Shown here one piece after another: positions 1-8,309 of a stretch of DNA of 39,032 nucleotides. The notes beneath the pieces are model-generated. The model was given only the letters and a program-made list of their open reading frames with translations, was not told the DNA's origin and searched no databases. The number at the start of each line of letters is the position of its first letter. Position 1 is the first letter of the stretch. Position numbers and translations under genes: made by a program. This DNA is from an uncultured Oscillospiraceae bacterium (GTDB lineage Bacteria > Bacillota > Clostridia > Oscillospirales > Acutalibacteraceae), in contig UQQT01000019.1 in the NCBI GenBank assembly GCA_900543395.1, positions 1 through 39,032 of the forward strand, in the 5' to 3' direction.

Positions 1-53
1 CAAAGGCGTGAGACGGTGCGTTTTGGGCTTATGGGGTTCGACTCTCTTTTGCT

Positions 54-86
54 ATGCAGACTGTATAACCGGTCTGCATTTTTTTA
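54..86 (+). terminator. Rho-independent terminator of an upstream plus-strand unit
   Basis: An 8-bp perfect stem (ATGCAGAC paired with GTCTGCAT) with a loop of about 10 nt is followed by a run of T. The transcription unit it ends lies outside the window. The 50 bases before it have no convincing reading frame, so that unit could be a gene tail or an RNA gene. Confidence 0.75.
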
Positions 87-115
87 TTTACTCATATGAT
101 AAAAAAGTGTATAAT
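87..115 (+). promoter_or_regulatory. Sigma-A-type promoter for the pseudouridine synthase gene
   Basis: A -35 box TTTACT (87-92) and a perfect -10 box TATAAT (110-115) are separated by 17 bp. The expected transcription start (about 121-123) falls directly on the first possible start codon at 124, so the mRNA would have almost no leader. Confidence 0.65.
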
Positions 116-123
116 GTATAGCG

Positions 124-1038
124 GTGATACTATTGTCAAGACATTTAGAGTATATAATTCCCGAAAGCTATGACGGCAAAAAGGTTATTCATTTTTTAAG
201 AGGGGAAAAGAAGTTTTCGTGCCGTCTTATCGCTTCGCTCAAACAAACGCCGGACGGCATTGAATTAAACGGCGAACACATCAGAACGATAGACAGAATA
301 AAAACGGGCGACATTTTAAGCGTAAATATTCCCGACGACGACAACAGAATAGAACCCGTGAATTACCCGCTCGACATTGTGTACGAGGATGAGGATATCA
401 TGGTTATAAACAAACCTGCAGGACTCGCGGTTCACCCCACGCATAACCACCAGGGCGACACGCTCGCAAACGCGGTTTCTGCTTATCTTATGAATAAGGG
501 TAATAACGTATCGTTCCGTGCGGTCGGCAGACTTGACAAACAAACGTCGGGACTCGTTCTGCTCGCCATGAATAAATATTCCGCCGCGTATCTTCCCGAC
601 AGATACGAAAAAGAATATTTTGCGATTGTCAAGGGATTTTACGACTCGCCCGGTACTATAAACAAAAAGATTTACAGACCCGACCCGATGAAATCGCTGC
701 GGTCTGCAAGCAACGAAATCGGCGACGAAGCCGTAACGCATTATACGCCGGTTTCAAGCGACGGGAAGCGCACGCTCATGCGTATAACGCTCGAAACGGG
801 CAGAACTCATCAGATTCGCGTTCACTTTTCGTCAATCGGTTCACCCCTCGCCGGCGACGATATGTATTTAAGCACGGATTCTTCGATAAAAAGAGCCGCG
901 CTCCACTGCGGAAAGCTGACGCTGATACATCCAGTGATAAACGAGGAAATGACGTTTACCGCTCCCCTGCCCGAGGATATGAACGCAGTGCTCAACAACC
1001 ACGACTCCCCGTTTGTCCCCGTAAAAATCAAGACATAA
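124..1038 (+). CDS. RluA-family RNA pseudouridine synthase
   Basis: A 304-residue pseudouridine synthase of the RluA/RluD type, which isomerises specific uridines in rRNA or tRNA. The catalytic motif GRLDKQTSG is at residues 135-143, with the catalytic Asp at 138. The N-terminal 70 residues look like a degenerate S4 RNA-binding domain, and KPAGLAVHPT (97-106) is the usual first family motif. There is no ATG near the start. GTG at 124 and TTG at 133 are the candidates, and neither has a Shine-Dalgarno site. With the promoter at 87-115 the message would be leaderless or nearly so. The gene is single, with its own promoter and a terminator at 1041. The family is certain; the exact RNA target cannot be assigned. 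Confidence 0.93.
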   Translation: MILLSRHLEYIIPESYDGKKVIHFLRGEKKFSCRLIASLKQTPDGIELNGEHIRTIDRIKTGDILSVNIPDDDNRIEPVNYPLDIVYEDEDIMVINKPAGLAVHPTHNHQGDTLANAVSAYLMNKGNNVSFRAVGRLDKQTSGLVLLAMNKYSAAYLPDRYEKEYFAIVKGFYDSPGTINKKIYRPDPMKSLRSASNEIGDEAVTHYTPVSSDGKRTLMRITLETGRTHQIRVHFSSIGSPLAGDDMYLSTDSSIKRAALHCGKLTLIHPVINEEMTFTAPLPEDMNAVLNNHDSPFVPVKIKT

Positions 1039-1040
1039 AA

Positions 1041-1078
1041 TGACCGCGTATCTTTCGGTACGCGGTCAAACTTATTTG
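1041..1078. terminator. Bidirectional terminator between convergent genes
   Basis: A perfect 10-bp stem (TGACCGCGTA at 1041-1050 with TACGCGGTCA at 1059-1068) encloses an 8-nt loop. It is flanked by an A-rich left side (T-rich on the minus strand) and a weaker T-rich right side. It lies between the convergent pseudouridine synthase and dockerin genes and probably serves both. Confidence 0.75.
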
Positions 1079-1089
1079 TTTATATACTC

Positions 1090-2157
1090 TTATTTAATAA
1101 AAGCGGCTGCAAGCTCCATAAGACTTTTCTTTGAATAACCGTCGAGGCTCCATCTTGAAGCGGGGACATCACCCGTGAATGAGTCAAATATGATCATCTG
1201 CTGAATATTTCCTGCGGAATCACAGTTCTCCATTCCGATAAGCGTGTCGCCGTCCATGTAGAAATTGAGTTTAGCTTTATCACTTGCGAAAACATAGCAG
1301 GTTACGTTATCCTTACCGTTGAACGAAGTTACCTCGGTCGTATACTCGGATTTCGAAATATCGATCGTAGCGAATGTAAACGCTAAATCGGATTCTTTCA
1401 TACCGAGGAGACTCATTGCAAGCTTATCAAGCTCTGCGTAAGCTTTCTTTTCGTCGCTGACAATATAATACTTAGCAACGTCTTTCTTAAGCAGGTTCTT
1501 CTGCATTAATTTAAGCAGGTCGAGATCCATTCCGTCGGCTTTCATGCTTATACGCATACGCTCGCCGTCGTTCGTAAATCTTACATGCTGCTTTCCGCCG
1601 CCGGCTACAATAGTTCCGACAAAATCAAATTTACCATCAGTAAAGCTGTGAATAGCGGCGGGAATGTTATCGTCATAACCGGGCTTCGTGGTCGGCTCCG
1701 CCGTCGTGGGCTCGGTCGTGGGCTCGGTAGTAGGAGCAGTCGTGGGAGCGGTCGTTTTCTCAGTGGGCTTTGTTGTAGGTTTGGTGGTAGGCCTCGTTGT
1801 AAAATCGATTTTCTTCGTCGTCGAGGTAGTGTCGGAACCCTTGGTTATCTCATCATACTTCTTCTCTCCGCCCATCTCATTAATAAGCTTTGAAGCGTAT
1901 CTTAAAACAAGTCTTGCGTCGGCAATGTTAACATTTCCGTCTCCGTTAGCGTCCGCAGCGGGCAGAAGAGAATCGTCAAGCATTTCGAGCTTAGCCGCAT
2001 GACGGAGAATCATTCTCGCGTCTTTCGCGGTAATTTTACCGTCGGTGTCGACGTCGCCGAGAGCGGGAGCCGCAAATGCCATCGATGTGGCTGCGAATAC
2101 TGCCGCCGCGGTAAGCGATACTGCTGAAGCAAGGGCGATTATCTTTGATTTTTTCAT
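1090..2157 (-). CDS. Secreted type I dockerin-containing protein
   Basis: A 355-residue exported protein. The start is ATG at 2157, chosen because AGGAAGG lies 8 nt upstream. Residues 1-30 are a signal peptide with an AFA-type cleavage site. Residues 34-92 are a dockerin I module with two calcium loops (DVDTDGKITAKD at 35-46, DANGDGNVNIAD at 69-80), each followed by an F-helix. A Thr/Pro/Lys/Glu linker (about 107-160) made of PTT-type units follows. The C-terminal 190 residues are a globular domain I do not recognise; their strand-rich look recalls lipoprotein lipid-binding folds. Dockerins normally dock into cohesin scaffolds of cellulosome-like surface complexes, but no catalytic glycosidase module is visible. 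It is probably co-transcribed with the upstream GTQT-repeat membrane protein (66-nt gap). Confidence 0.88.
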   Translation of the reverse strand: MKKSKIIALASAVSLTAAAVFAATSMAFAAPALGDVDTDGKITAKDARMILRHAAKLEMLDDSLLPAADANGDGNVNIADARLVLRYASKLINEMGGEKKYDEITKGSDTTSTTKKIDFTTRPTTKPTTKPTEKTTAPTTAPTTEPTTEPTTAEPTTKPGYDDNIPAAIHSFTDGKFDFVGTIVAGGGKQHVRFTNDGERMRISMKADGMDLDLLKLMQKNLLKKDVAKYYIVSDEKKAYAELDKLAMSLLGMKESDLAFTFATIDISKSEYTTEVTSFNGKDNVTCYVFASDKAKLNFYMDGDTLIGMENCDSAGNIQQMIIFDSFTGDVPASRWSLDGYSKKSLMELAAAFIK

Positions 2158-2223
2158 ACTGTTCACCTTCCTGAAAAACAGGGGCGCATACAAACATATG
2201 CACCCCCTTATATTACTTAACAA

Positions 2224-3219
2224 TTAATACTGAATATCCCAAATATTGATAGTATCAACGAGTCTCGCAGAACCGTCAATCGTAACAATAAGAGCAGTAA
2301 GGTTTGCGGTGATATCAACATTCATAATCTGATCAAGCGTAATAACCTGATTATTTGAGGGATTATAAACGAGAGTAACGGTACAATCGGTATACGTAAG
2401 ACTGAAACTGTTAACCTTAACCGCCTTAACACTTGCAAGCGTTTTATCTATATCAGCCTTTGACATGGGGCTGAACATACCGCCGGTGAAGCTGGGCGAG
2501 GACGTTGCCTTGGGATCATTGATAGGCTCCGGGTTGTCCTCGGGATTAAGAGTAATCGTGATTTTGATGTTATCTCCTTCTTTAACGGCTGATGCACTCT
2601 TGATTTTGGAAGGATCGGTAAGAAGGCATCCTGCTGTGTCGTGTCCCGTTACGGGCCATGCGTGCATATCGGAGCCTGCCTCCTTAACCTGGGGAGTAGC
2701 TTTTGCCTTTTCCTCTGTGGTCATGAAGCTTTCAGCAATGGGAAGTACGGTATTTCCGAGCTTACCGAGATTACGGTGCTCCGCGGGAAGAGACTGGAAC
2801 TCAACCTTCTTGAATGCGGGCTTCTTAGACTTAGCCTCGTTCATAACCTCGGTGTACTTCGCAAGAATTTCCTCGTTAGTCGAAAGCCCCTCGAGTCCGC
2901 CTGAAGGTGCATTGTTTTGTCCGCCCTGCTGAGCGTCGCCGCCCTGCTGGTTATTATCGCCGGTCTGAGTACCGGTCTGCGTTCCTGTCTGGGTTCCTGT
3001 CTGAGTGCCGGTCTGTGTTCCTGTCTGAGTGCCGGTCTGTGTTCCCGTCTGAGTGCCGGACTGTCCGCCGTTGTTTACAGGTGCGGAACCGGTCTGCATG
3101 GAAGCTACCTTGTAACAGCACAGCGCGCTCGTCGCCATGGAAACGCAGATAGCAATAACTGCGACCACGGACAAAAGCTTAGTGAGAACGGGTGCGTCGT
3201 ACTCGTAGTATTTTTTCAT
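2224..3219 (-). CDS. Membrane-anchored protein with GTQT repeat stalk
   Basis: A 331-residue protein of unknown function. Residues 11-36 form one transmembrane helix preceded by a short cytoplasmic tail. Residues 55-86 are eight perfect GTQT tetrads, followed by an Asn/Gln/Gly-rich stretch; together they form a flexible extracellular stalk. The C-terminal 200 residues are a globular extracellular domain of no family I recognise. The start ATG has AAAGGGG 10 nt upstream. It has its own promoter (3297-3325) and probably forms an operon with the dockerin gene downstream. The arrangement (anchor, stalk, ectodomain) suggests a cell-surface role, which is inference. Confidence 0.85.
   Translation of the reverse strand: MKKYYEYDAPVLTKLLSVVAVIAICVSMATSALCCYKVASMQTGSAPVNNGGQSGTQTGTQTGTQTGTQTGTQTGTQTGTQTGTQTGDNNQQGGDAQQGGQNNAPSGGLEGLSTNEEILAKYTEVMNEAKSKKPAFKKVEFQSLPAEHRNLGKLGNTVLPIAESFMTTEEKAKATPQVKEAGSDMHAWPVTGHDTAGCLLTDPSKIKSASAVKEGDNIKITITLNPEDNPEPINDPKATSSPSFTGGMFSPMSKADIDKTLASVKAVKVNSFSLTYTDCTVTLVYNPSNNQVITLDQIMNVDITANLTALIVTIDGSARLVDTINIWDIQY
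2962..3057. repeat. 12-bp tandem repeat encoding (GTQT)8
   Basis: Eight tandem 12-bp units encode GTQT. Third positions alternate between neighbouring units (for example CCGGTCTGAGT and CCTGTCTGTGT types), giving a higher-order 24-bp period. Such in-frame arrays can change length by slippage without a frameshift. Confidence 0.9.
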
Positions 3220-3296
3220 AAAAAGTTTACCCCTTTCATGGATTCCAACTATCCAATGATTTCATGTTTTTAATAATTAAAAAACTGCTTGTATTA

Positions 3297-3325
3297 AATT
3301 TACAACAAAATTAAGAGAATGTCAA
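3297..3325 (-). promoter_or_regulatory. Promoter of the GTQT-repeat/dockerin operon
   Basis: On the minus strand a perfect -35 TTGACA (3325-3320) and a -10 TAAATT (3302-3297, 4 of 6) are 17 bp apart, in an AT-rich 199-bp intergenic region. Confidence 0.65.
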
Positions 3326-3418
3326 GATTAAAAAACAGAAAATATTATCCTATTAACATATTTTCTTATTTTCCACCTGTTTATTTATACTTTATACACA
3401 AGTTGGCAACATTTGCAC

Positions 3419-4288
3419 TTAATTTTCCGTCATTTTTTTGAGAGCCTTGAGTCCGAGCGAAACGCCTTTTTCGCAGTCCTCCATACCCTCGAATTCGACG
3501 GTTACCCATCCGTCGTAGCCCTCAGACATGAGAGTGTGCAGACACTGGTATACGGGAATGTCTCCGTGACCGATTATCGCGCCCCTTAAATACGTTCCGC
3601 CTCTCGTCTTAAAGAATCCGTCCGCAAAAAACGGCGCATTACCGCTTCTTACATAAAAATCCTTTGCATGGACGTGGAAAGCGTACGGCGCAAGTCTGCC
3701 GACAGCCTCGATGCTGCTCTCGTCCGCGCACGCGAAATTTCCTATGTCGATAAGGAGTCCGAAGTTATCGTCCGCGACGGAGTTTACAAGCTTCTCGACG
3801 CGTCTGCTATCCTGCGAGAAAAATCCGTGATTTTCTACGGTCGTTTTAATTCCCTTTGTCTTCGCGTAAGCGGTAATCTCACGGCATCCCCTTACGAGCG
3901 CGGGCAGAGCGTCGTCAAAGCCTCTGAATCCGCGTTTGTCCCTGCCGAATCCGCCGGTCGCGTCATGGCGCATGACTTTAACGCCGAAAACCTCGGCAAC
4001 GTCGACTTTTTTCTTGATTCTCTCAATTTCCCTGTCAAGATTACCGTCCGAACCGTTTAAAAAATCCGCGCCGACGGTATAGCTTGAAACCTCGAGTCCC
4101 GCTTCATCGCATTTCTCTTTTAAAATCTTTGCATATTCGATTTCGCTCATCCCCTCGGGCGGGGTAATATCGACGAATTCAACGCCGTCAAAGCCCTGCT
4201 CCTTTGCAAGAAGAATACAGTCCTCAAGCGTTTTCTTTCCCGACGAGGTCAGCTGTGAATAGCTGTACATGCTTACGGAATATTTCAT
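3419..4288 (-). CDS. Sugar phosphate isomerase/epimerase-like TIM-barrel protein
   Basis: A 289-residue member of the AP-endonuclease-2/xylose-isomerase-like TIM-barrel superfamily. Typical strand ends with putative metal ligands are visible: GFDGVEFVD near residues 33-41, VENHG in the middle, HVHAKDFY, and VTVEFEG near the C-terminus. Members isomerise or epimerise sugars and inositols, or act as dehydratases; the substrate here is not predictable. The start ATG overlaps the rarA stop codon in an ATGA arrangement, so translation is probably coupled to rarA. A functional link to rarA is not obvious. Confidence 0.85.
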   Translation of the reverse strand: MKYSVSMYSYSQLTSSGKKTLEDCILLAKEQGFDGVEFVDITPPEGMSEIEYAKILKEKCDEAGLEVSSYTVGADFLNGSDGNLDREIERIKKKVDVAEVFGVKVMRHDATGGFGRDKRGFRGFDDALPALVRGCREITAYAKTKGIKTTVENHGFFSQDSRRVEKLVNSVADDNFGLLIDIGNFACADESSIEAVGRLAPYAFHVHAKDFYVRSGNAPFFADGFFKTRGGTYLRGAIIGHGDIPVYQCLHTLMSEGYDGWVTVEFEGMEDCEKGVSLGLKALKKMTEN

Positions 4289-5571
4289 TTTTTATTTCCG
4301 CTCCTGTTTTTAATTTTGTCCCAATATTCTTTTGCCGCCTGCTCGTTCTTATTGTCCCCGAATTCGTAGTAGACGGTATCTTTTATAATGTCGGGCAGAT
4401 ACTGCTGTTCGACCCAGTGATTTTCGAACGAGTGCGGGTACTTATAAAACTGCCCCTTAACCTTTGCGTCCGCTCCGTCGTAATGCATATTCTGAAGCTG
4501 TCTCGGCACAGGTCCGTATTTGCCGTTTTTAAGGTCAGCCGAAGCCGAATTAATCGCCTCGTATGCGGAATTCGACTTAGGCGAATTGCAAACGAGAATG
4601 ACCGCGTCGGCAAGAGGGATACGCGCCTCCGGCAAACCTACCTGCAAGGCTATGTCTACCGCCGACTTTACTATCGGAATAATCATCGGGTATGCAAGCC
4701 CCACGTCCTCGCACGCACAGACAAGAAGCCGTCTGCACGCAGAGGCAAGGTCGCCCGCATCCAGAATTCTCGCAAGATAATGAACCGCCGCGTTCGCGTC
4801 CGAACCGCGCATAGACTTCTGATAGGCAGAAACGAGATCGTAATGCTCGTCGCCCTCCTTATCGTAGCGAAGAGACGTTTTCTGCGTCAGGGTCAAAGCG
4901 TTCGCCATCGAAATAACGCGTTTTTCGCCCTCCTTGGGCGTTTTCGAGCTTAAACACAGCAGTTCGACTGTATTAATCGCCTTTCTGACATCGCCTCCGC
5001 ACCCGTAGGAAACGTGTCTGATAACGCCGTCCTCAATGTCAAGCCCGCATTTTAAATCCCGAGCCATGACGGAAAACGCGCGCTCTATCGCCGGAACGAT
5101 ATCCTCCGGTGTTACCGTTTTGAATTCAAAAACCGTCGAACGGCTCAAAACCGCGGAGTAGACGTAAAAATACGGATTTTCCGTAGTCGAGGCTATAAGC
5201 GTTATCGAGCCGTTCTCAATATATTCAAGAAGCGACTGCTGCTGTTTTTTATTAAAATACTGAATCTCGTCAAGGTAGAGAAGAATTCCGTTTCGTGCGT
5301 GGAACGTATCTATCTGCGAAACTATATCGCGTATGTCGGAGATGGACGCGCTCGTGCCGTTTAATTTATATAATTTTTTATCCGCCGAGTCCGCAATAAT
5401 CCGGGCGACGGTCGTTTTACCGACTCCCGACGGACCGTAAAATATCATGTTCGGAATTTCTCCGCTCTCTATGATATTTCTAAGCGGGGCATTTTCGCCG
5501 ATAAGGTGCCGCTGACCGACGATTTCGTCAAGAGACGCGGGTCTTATCCTGTCCGCAAGAGGCTGAGCCAC
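4285..5571 (-). CDS. rarA: Replication-associated recombination protein A (AAA+ ATPase)
   Basis: RarA/MgsA-type AAA+ ATPase acting at stalled replication forks. Counting from the preferred GTG start, Walker A (GPSGVGKTT) is at 46-54 and Walker B (LYLDEIQYF, catalytic D101 and E102) follows. The C-terminal half is the usual tetramerisation and lid region, and the length (428 residues) is normal. I prefer GTG at 5571 because GGAGG lies exactly 8 nt upstream and the protein then begins MAQPLADRIRP, as RarA proteins usually do. An ATG at 5586 is possible but has no ribosome site. It is the first gene of a two-gene unit with the isomerase-like gene, driven by the promoter at 5614-5642. Confidence 0.95.
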   Translation of the reverse strand: MAQPLADRIRPASLDEIVGQRHLIGENAPLRNIIESGEIPNMIFYGPSGVGKTTVARIIADSADKKLYKLNGTSASISDIRDIVSQIDTFHARNGILLYLDEIQYFNKKQQQSLLEYIENGSITLIASTTENPYFYVYSAVLSRSTVFEFKTVTPEDIVPAIERAFSVMARDLKCGLDIEDGVIRHVSYGCGGDVRKAINTVELLCLSSKTPKEGEKRVISMANALTLTQKTSLRYDKEGDEHYDLVSAYQKSMRGSDANAAVHYLARILDAGDLASACRRLLVCACEDVGLAYPMIIPIVKSAVDIALQVGLPEARIPLADAVILVCNSPKSNSAYEAINSASADLKNGKYGPVPRQLQNMHYDGADAKVKGQFYKYPHSFENHWVEQQYLPDIIKDTVYYEFGDNKNEQAAKEYWDKIKNRSGNKK

Positions 5572-5613
5572 TTTCTTTTCCTCCATAATATATATGATTG
5601 TTTTTTCAATTTA

Positions 5614-5642
5614 ATTTTATCATATATACATATAATTTTCAA
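5614..5642 (-). promoter_or_regulatory. Promoter of rarA
   Basis: Minus-strand TTGAAA (5642-5637) and TAAAAT (5619-5614), each 5 of 6 to consensus, are separated by 17 bp and lie about 40 bp upstream of the preferred start. The -35 box abuts the terminator of the upstream ceramidase-like gene. Confidence 0.7.
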
Positions 5643-5683
5643 CATAAAAAACGGTTTGCAGTTCAAAATCCGCAAACCGTTTT
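5641..5683 (-). terminator. Terminator of the hydrolase/ceramidase-like operon
   Basis: A perfect 12-bp stem (5648-5659 with 5672-5683; GCAAACCGTTTT type) with a 12-nt loop is followed on the minus strand by TTTTTTATG. It lies 10 nt past the stop of the ceramidase-like gene. Confidence 0.9.
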
Positions 5684-5693
5684 ATTAAAATAC

Positions 5694-7121
5694 TTATTTA
5701 AGTCTTTCGACGAGGTCTCTGAACACTCTTTCGACGGTAAAGCAGATATCCTTACCGAGCGAATTCGTCTCATGGTAATGATTTCTGTCGAATCTGTCGT
5801 GAACGCTCGAAAGATACGCCTGCGTCGGGTGAAGAACGGAGTCGTTCGGAGCGACGACATAGCCTGTCATGTCGTTCGACACGCCGAATACCATAAGCGA
5901 ATCGTCCCCGCATATCTCGGCAAGAGGTTCGGGGTTTATCTCGGGGCCGAGCCCCGTAGCCGAATCCTCCGCCGAAGCGTAACCGCCGTATACAAGCTCG
6001 CAGAAAAGCTCTCCGGGGAATATAAGTATCTTCTGACTGCCTATCTTCATATAGGTCATTTCCGTTCTGAGCGCTATGCCGACATTGCATCCCGGGTACG
6101 GGAACTTATCCGCCGTACAAACCTTTAATATAGGCATAAGCGCAAGAATGCAGTTGTCGATAGGTGCGTAATATTTCTGCGAAATGAATGAAATCGAAGA
6201 ATCAAGCTCGACGTCGTTGTCGATTTTCAAAGCCGCCTCGCCGAGCATTTCTCCGCCCTTTTTCGTTCTAACGTATCTGTCCTCGTCAAGATCGGCTATA
6301 TTCGCAGCCGCAATCGCGCCGACGGCGAAAAGAACATTGACCTTCTTCGACTCGTTGATCTTTTCTCTCATAAAATAAGGATAATCCGCGCTGATTTTAG
6401 AATTTGCACCGCCCATAGTATTCGGATGAGCCGAATAATTCATAAACCACGTTTCCGTCGAGCCGTCGTCGGGAACGAAACGGAGTCTTGATAATTTATC
6501 GTTTACGACATACGGCGCCCTTCCGTCCTTTACAGCGTCGGGTACGTGAATATATCCCATATAAAGCTTACCGGGCTTTCTGTCATTATAAGCCTTGATG
6601 CACACGTCCTTAATACTTGCGAAAAGCTTAGACATATAAGCCTTGTCAAGTCCCGTTCTCGGAAGTTTGCCCCAGTAGCCGACGGTGTCGATACCCGCAT
6701 GCGTATGCGTACAGCTTATGTCTATGTATTTACATCCCGACTCTCTGCAAAAATCGGAAAGCGAGGCTCTTATCTCGTTAACATCGTGACCGGTCAGACC
6801 GATAATGTCGCAGCTGACGAGCAGAATACCCTCGCCGCCCTTGCAGTCAAGCCACATTGCTCTGACAGTCGTGGGGTCGTAAACTCCCGTGACGAGATTG
6901 CCCATTTTGTAGCCCGCCATCCAGTATTTTTTCGCTGTTATGTCAGCGGGCATAACCTCCGCCATAGCGAAACCGCACGAAAAACCGTCGTTTTTATCAT
7001 TCTTAATATAGACGGGGTCGGCCTTTGGAATAGCCGGTGTACTCATCTTTTTCTGAAGCTTTCTGCCGTTCGAGGATGTGAACTTCAACGCGGCCTTAGC
7101 CGCAAGATCTGCAATGTCCAT
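5694..7121 (-). CDS. Neutral/alkaline ceramidase N-terminal-domain-like protein
   Basis: A 475-residue protein resembling the N-terminal catalytic domain of neutral/alkaline non-lysosomal ceramidases. The metal-binding motif CTHTHAG (137-143, His139 and His141) and the NYSAHPNTMGG block (228-238, His232) fit the family, as does ISADYPYFMRE. The region where ceramidases usually show a Gly-Asp-x-x-Pro-Asn-type loop here reads VGAIAAANIADLDED (267-281), so the catalytic loop may be altered. No signal peptide is visible (the N-terminus is MDIADLAAKAALKF), unlike secreted ceramidases. It sits 24 nt downstream of a monoglyceride-lipase-like gene, so lipid amide or ester hydrolysis is a reasonable guess. 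Ceramide as substrate is unproven. Confidence 0.75.
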   Translation of the reverse strand: MDIADLAAKAALKFTSSNGRKLQKKMSTPAIPKADPVYIKNDKNDGFSCGFAMAEVMPADITAKKYWMAGYKMGNLVTGVYDPTTVRAMWLDCKGGEGILLVSCDIIGLTGHDVNEIRASLSDFCRESGCKYIDISCTHTHAGIDTVGYWGKLPRTGLDKAYMSKLFASIKDVCIKAYNDRKPGKLYMGYIHVPDAVKDGRAPYVVNDKLSRLRFVPDDGSTETWFMNYSAHPNTMGGANSKISADYPYFMREKINESKKVNVLFAVGAIAAANIADLDEDRYVRTKKGGEMLGEAALKIDNDVELDSSISFISQKYYAPIDNCILALMPILKVCTADKFPYPGCNVGIALRTEMTYMKIGSQKILIFPGELFCELVYGGYASAEDSATGLGPEINPEPLAEICGDDSLMVFGVSNDMTGYVVAPNDSVLHPTQAYLSSVHDRFDRNHYHETNSLGKDICFTVERVFRDLVERLK

Positions 7122-7145
7122 TGATATATATAACCTCTTTTAAAA

Positions 7146-8084
7146 TTATTTATTTGTTTTTTCAAGCCACATGAGAACGTCCGCGAAAACGTTCTTTTTG
7201 TCCGTCTCGTTCAAAATCTCATGTCTGTCGCCGGGATAGAGCTTCATCCCGACGTTATTATGTCCCGCACTAACGAGAGAATCGTAAACCTTCTTAACTC
7301 CCGCGCCGTATGAGCCTACGGGGTCGTCCTCGCCGGCTATAAGGAATACGGGAAAATCGTTATTAAACGACGTGAACCATTCGGGGCGGTTTACTGTTAT
7401 GAGAAGGTTGAAAAGATCTCTGTAGCCCGCGGCGGTGAAAAGGAATCCGCAGTATTTGTCGTCAATATATTTATCGACAATTGCATTGTCCTTTGTAAGC
7501 CAGTCAAACGGTGTTCTCTGCGGACGGCATTTTTTATTATAAGAACCGAACGCAATTTTATCTATAAGCTTCGATCTGTAATGAGAGCCTTTCTGCTTTA
7601 TAATCATGTTTGCGAGCATGACTCCGACTTTCGCCCCGGGATTGGGTCCCGCGGTACCGCAGAAAACCGCGCCCTTAATTCCCGCAGAATAAAGCTGAGT
7701 ATAATATCTTGCGATAAACGAGCCCATAGAGTGACCGAACAGAAAAACGGGAAGCTCGGGATATTTGTCCTTTGCAAGATCGGTAACGAGCTTTACATCG
7801 TTAACAAGCGTTTTATATCCGTCCTTCTCACCGAAAAAGCCGAGCTCATCGTCGTTTTTAACGCTCTTGCCGTGACCTAAGTGGTCATGAATAAATACGA
7901 CGTAGCCCGACGACGTGAGGAAATCGATAAACTCCTCATATCTCTCCAGATGCTCCGCCATGCCGTGGCATATCTGAACAATGCCCTTGACATCAAGCTG
8001 AGTTGCCGAATAGTAAGACATAACGTTGAGTTCGGCAAGGCGCGAACATGATTCAATACTGTAATTTCTGCTGAGACTTATCAT
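7146..8084 (-). CDS. Alpha/beta hydrolase, monoacylglycerol lipase-like (serine aminopeptidase S33 fold)
   Basis: A 312-residue cytoplasmic alpha/beta hydrolase. The oxyanion segment CHGMAEH is at 39-45, the nucleophile elbow GHSMG has Ser119, the acid lies in GEDDPVG (Asp253 or Asp254), and His288 is in GDRHEIL. The HDHLGHGKS block (66-74) is typical of lysophospholipase and monoglyceride lipase relatives. The start ATG has GGGAGG 10 nt upstream. It is the first gene of a two-gene operon with the ceramidase-like gene, ending at the 5648-5683 terminator. Substrates are probably acylglycerols or other small esters; this is family knowledge, not shown here. Confidence 0.9.
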   Translation of the reverse strand: MISLSRNYSIESCSRLAELNVMSYYSATQLDVKGIVQICHGMAEHLERYEEFIDFLTSSGYVVFIHDHLGHGKSVKNDDELGFFGEKDGYKTLVNDVKLVTDLAKDKYPELPVFLFGHSMGSFIARYYTQLYSAGIKGAVFCGTAGPNPGAKVGVMLANMIIKQKGSHYRSKLIDKIAFGSYNKKCRPQRTPFDWLTKDNAIVDKYIDDKYCGFLFTAAGYRDLFNLLITVNRPEWFTSFNNDFPVFLIAGEDDPVGSYGAGVKKVYDSLVSAGHNNVGMKLYPGDRHEILNETDKKNVFADVLMWLEKTNK

Positions 8085-8142
8085 GGTTAATAATCCTCCC
8101 TGTCAAAGCCGGAAAATATATCCCGAAAAAAATACCTTTATA

Positions 8143-8148
8143 ATTGTA
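8143..8148 (-). promoter_or_regulatory. Possible -10 box for the hydrolase operon
   Basis: Minus-strand TACAAT (5 of 6) lies about 60 bp upstream of the hydrolase start. The region 17 bp further upstream is only a T-run, so the -35 element is poor. Confidence 0.35.
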
Positions 8149-8309
8149 CCACAAAGAGAACGTTAAAAAAATAATAAATTATTTAATTATTAATTTTTCG
8201 TCGCATTAAACAAACGTTCGAGTATTACTTTGTCTAATTCGACAATAAATTTTCATCACGACTTATGGTAAAATAGACATATATTTTAATATGTTTACGG
8301 AGAATTATT

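Noticed and set aside
31..56. GGGGTTCGACTCTC resembles the T-arm of a tRNA or tmRNA 3' end
   Set aside because: The stem has several G-U pairs and a mismatch, no CCA or acceptor pairing partner is visible, and the window starts too late to show the rest. It may be chance.
2962..3057. Short regular repeats that might suggest a CRISPR array
   Set aside because: The units are contiguous 12-bp in-frame codons for GTQT, without spacers.
4204..4953. Long plus-strand open frame (249 codons) opposite rarA and the isomerase gene
   Set aside because: It is antisense to two well-supported genes, has no ribosome site, and its translation is Arg/Val-rich without family features.
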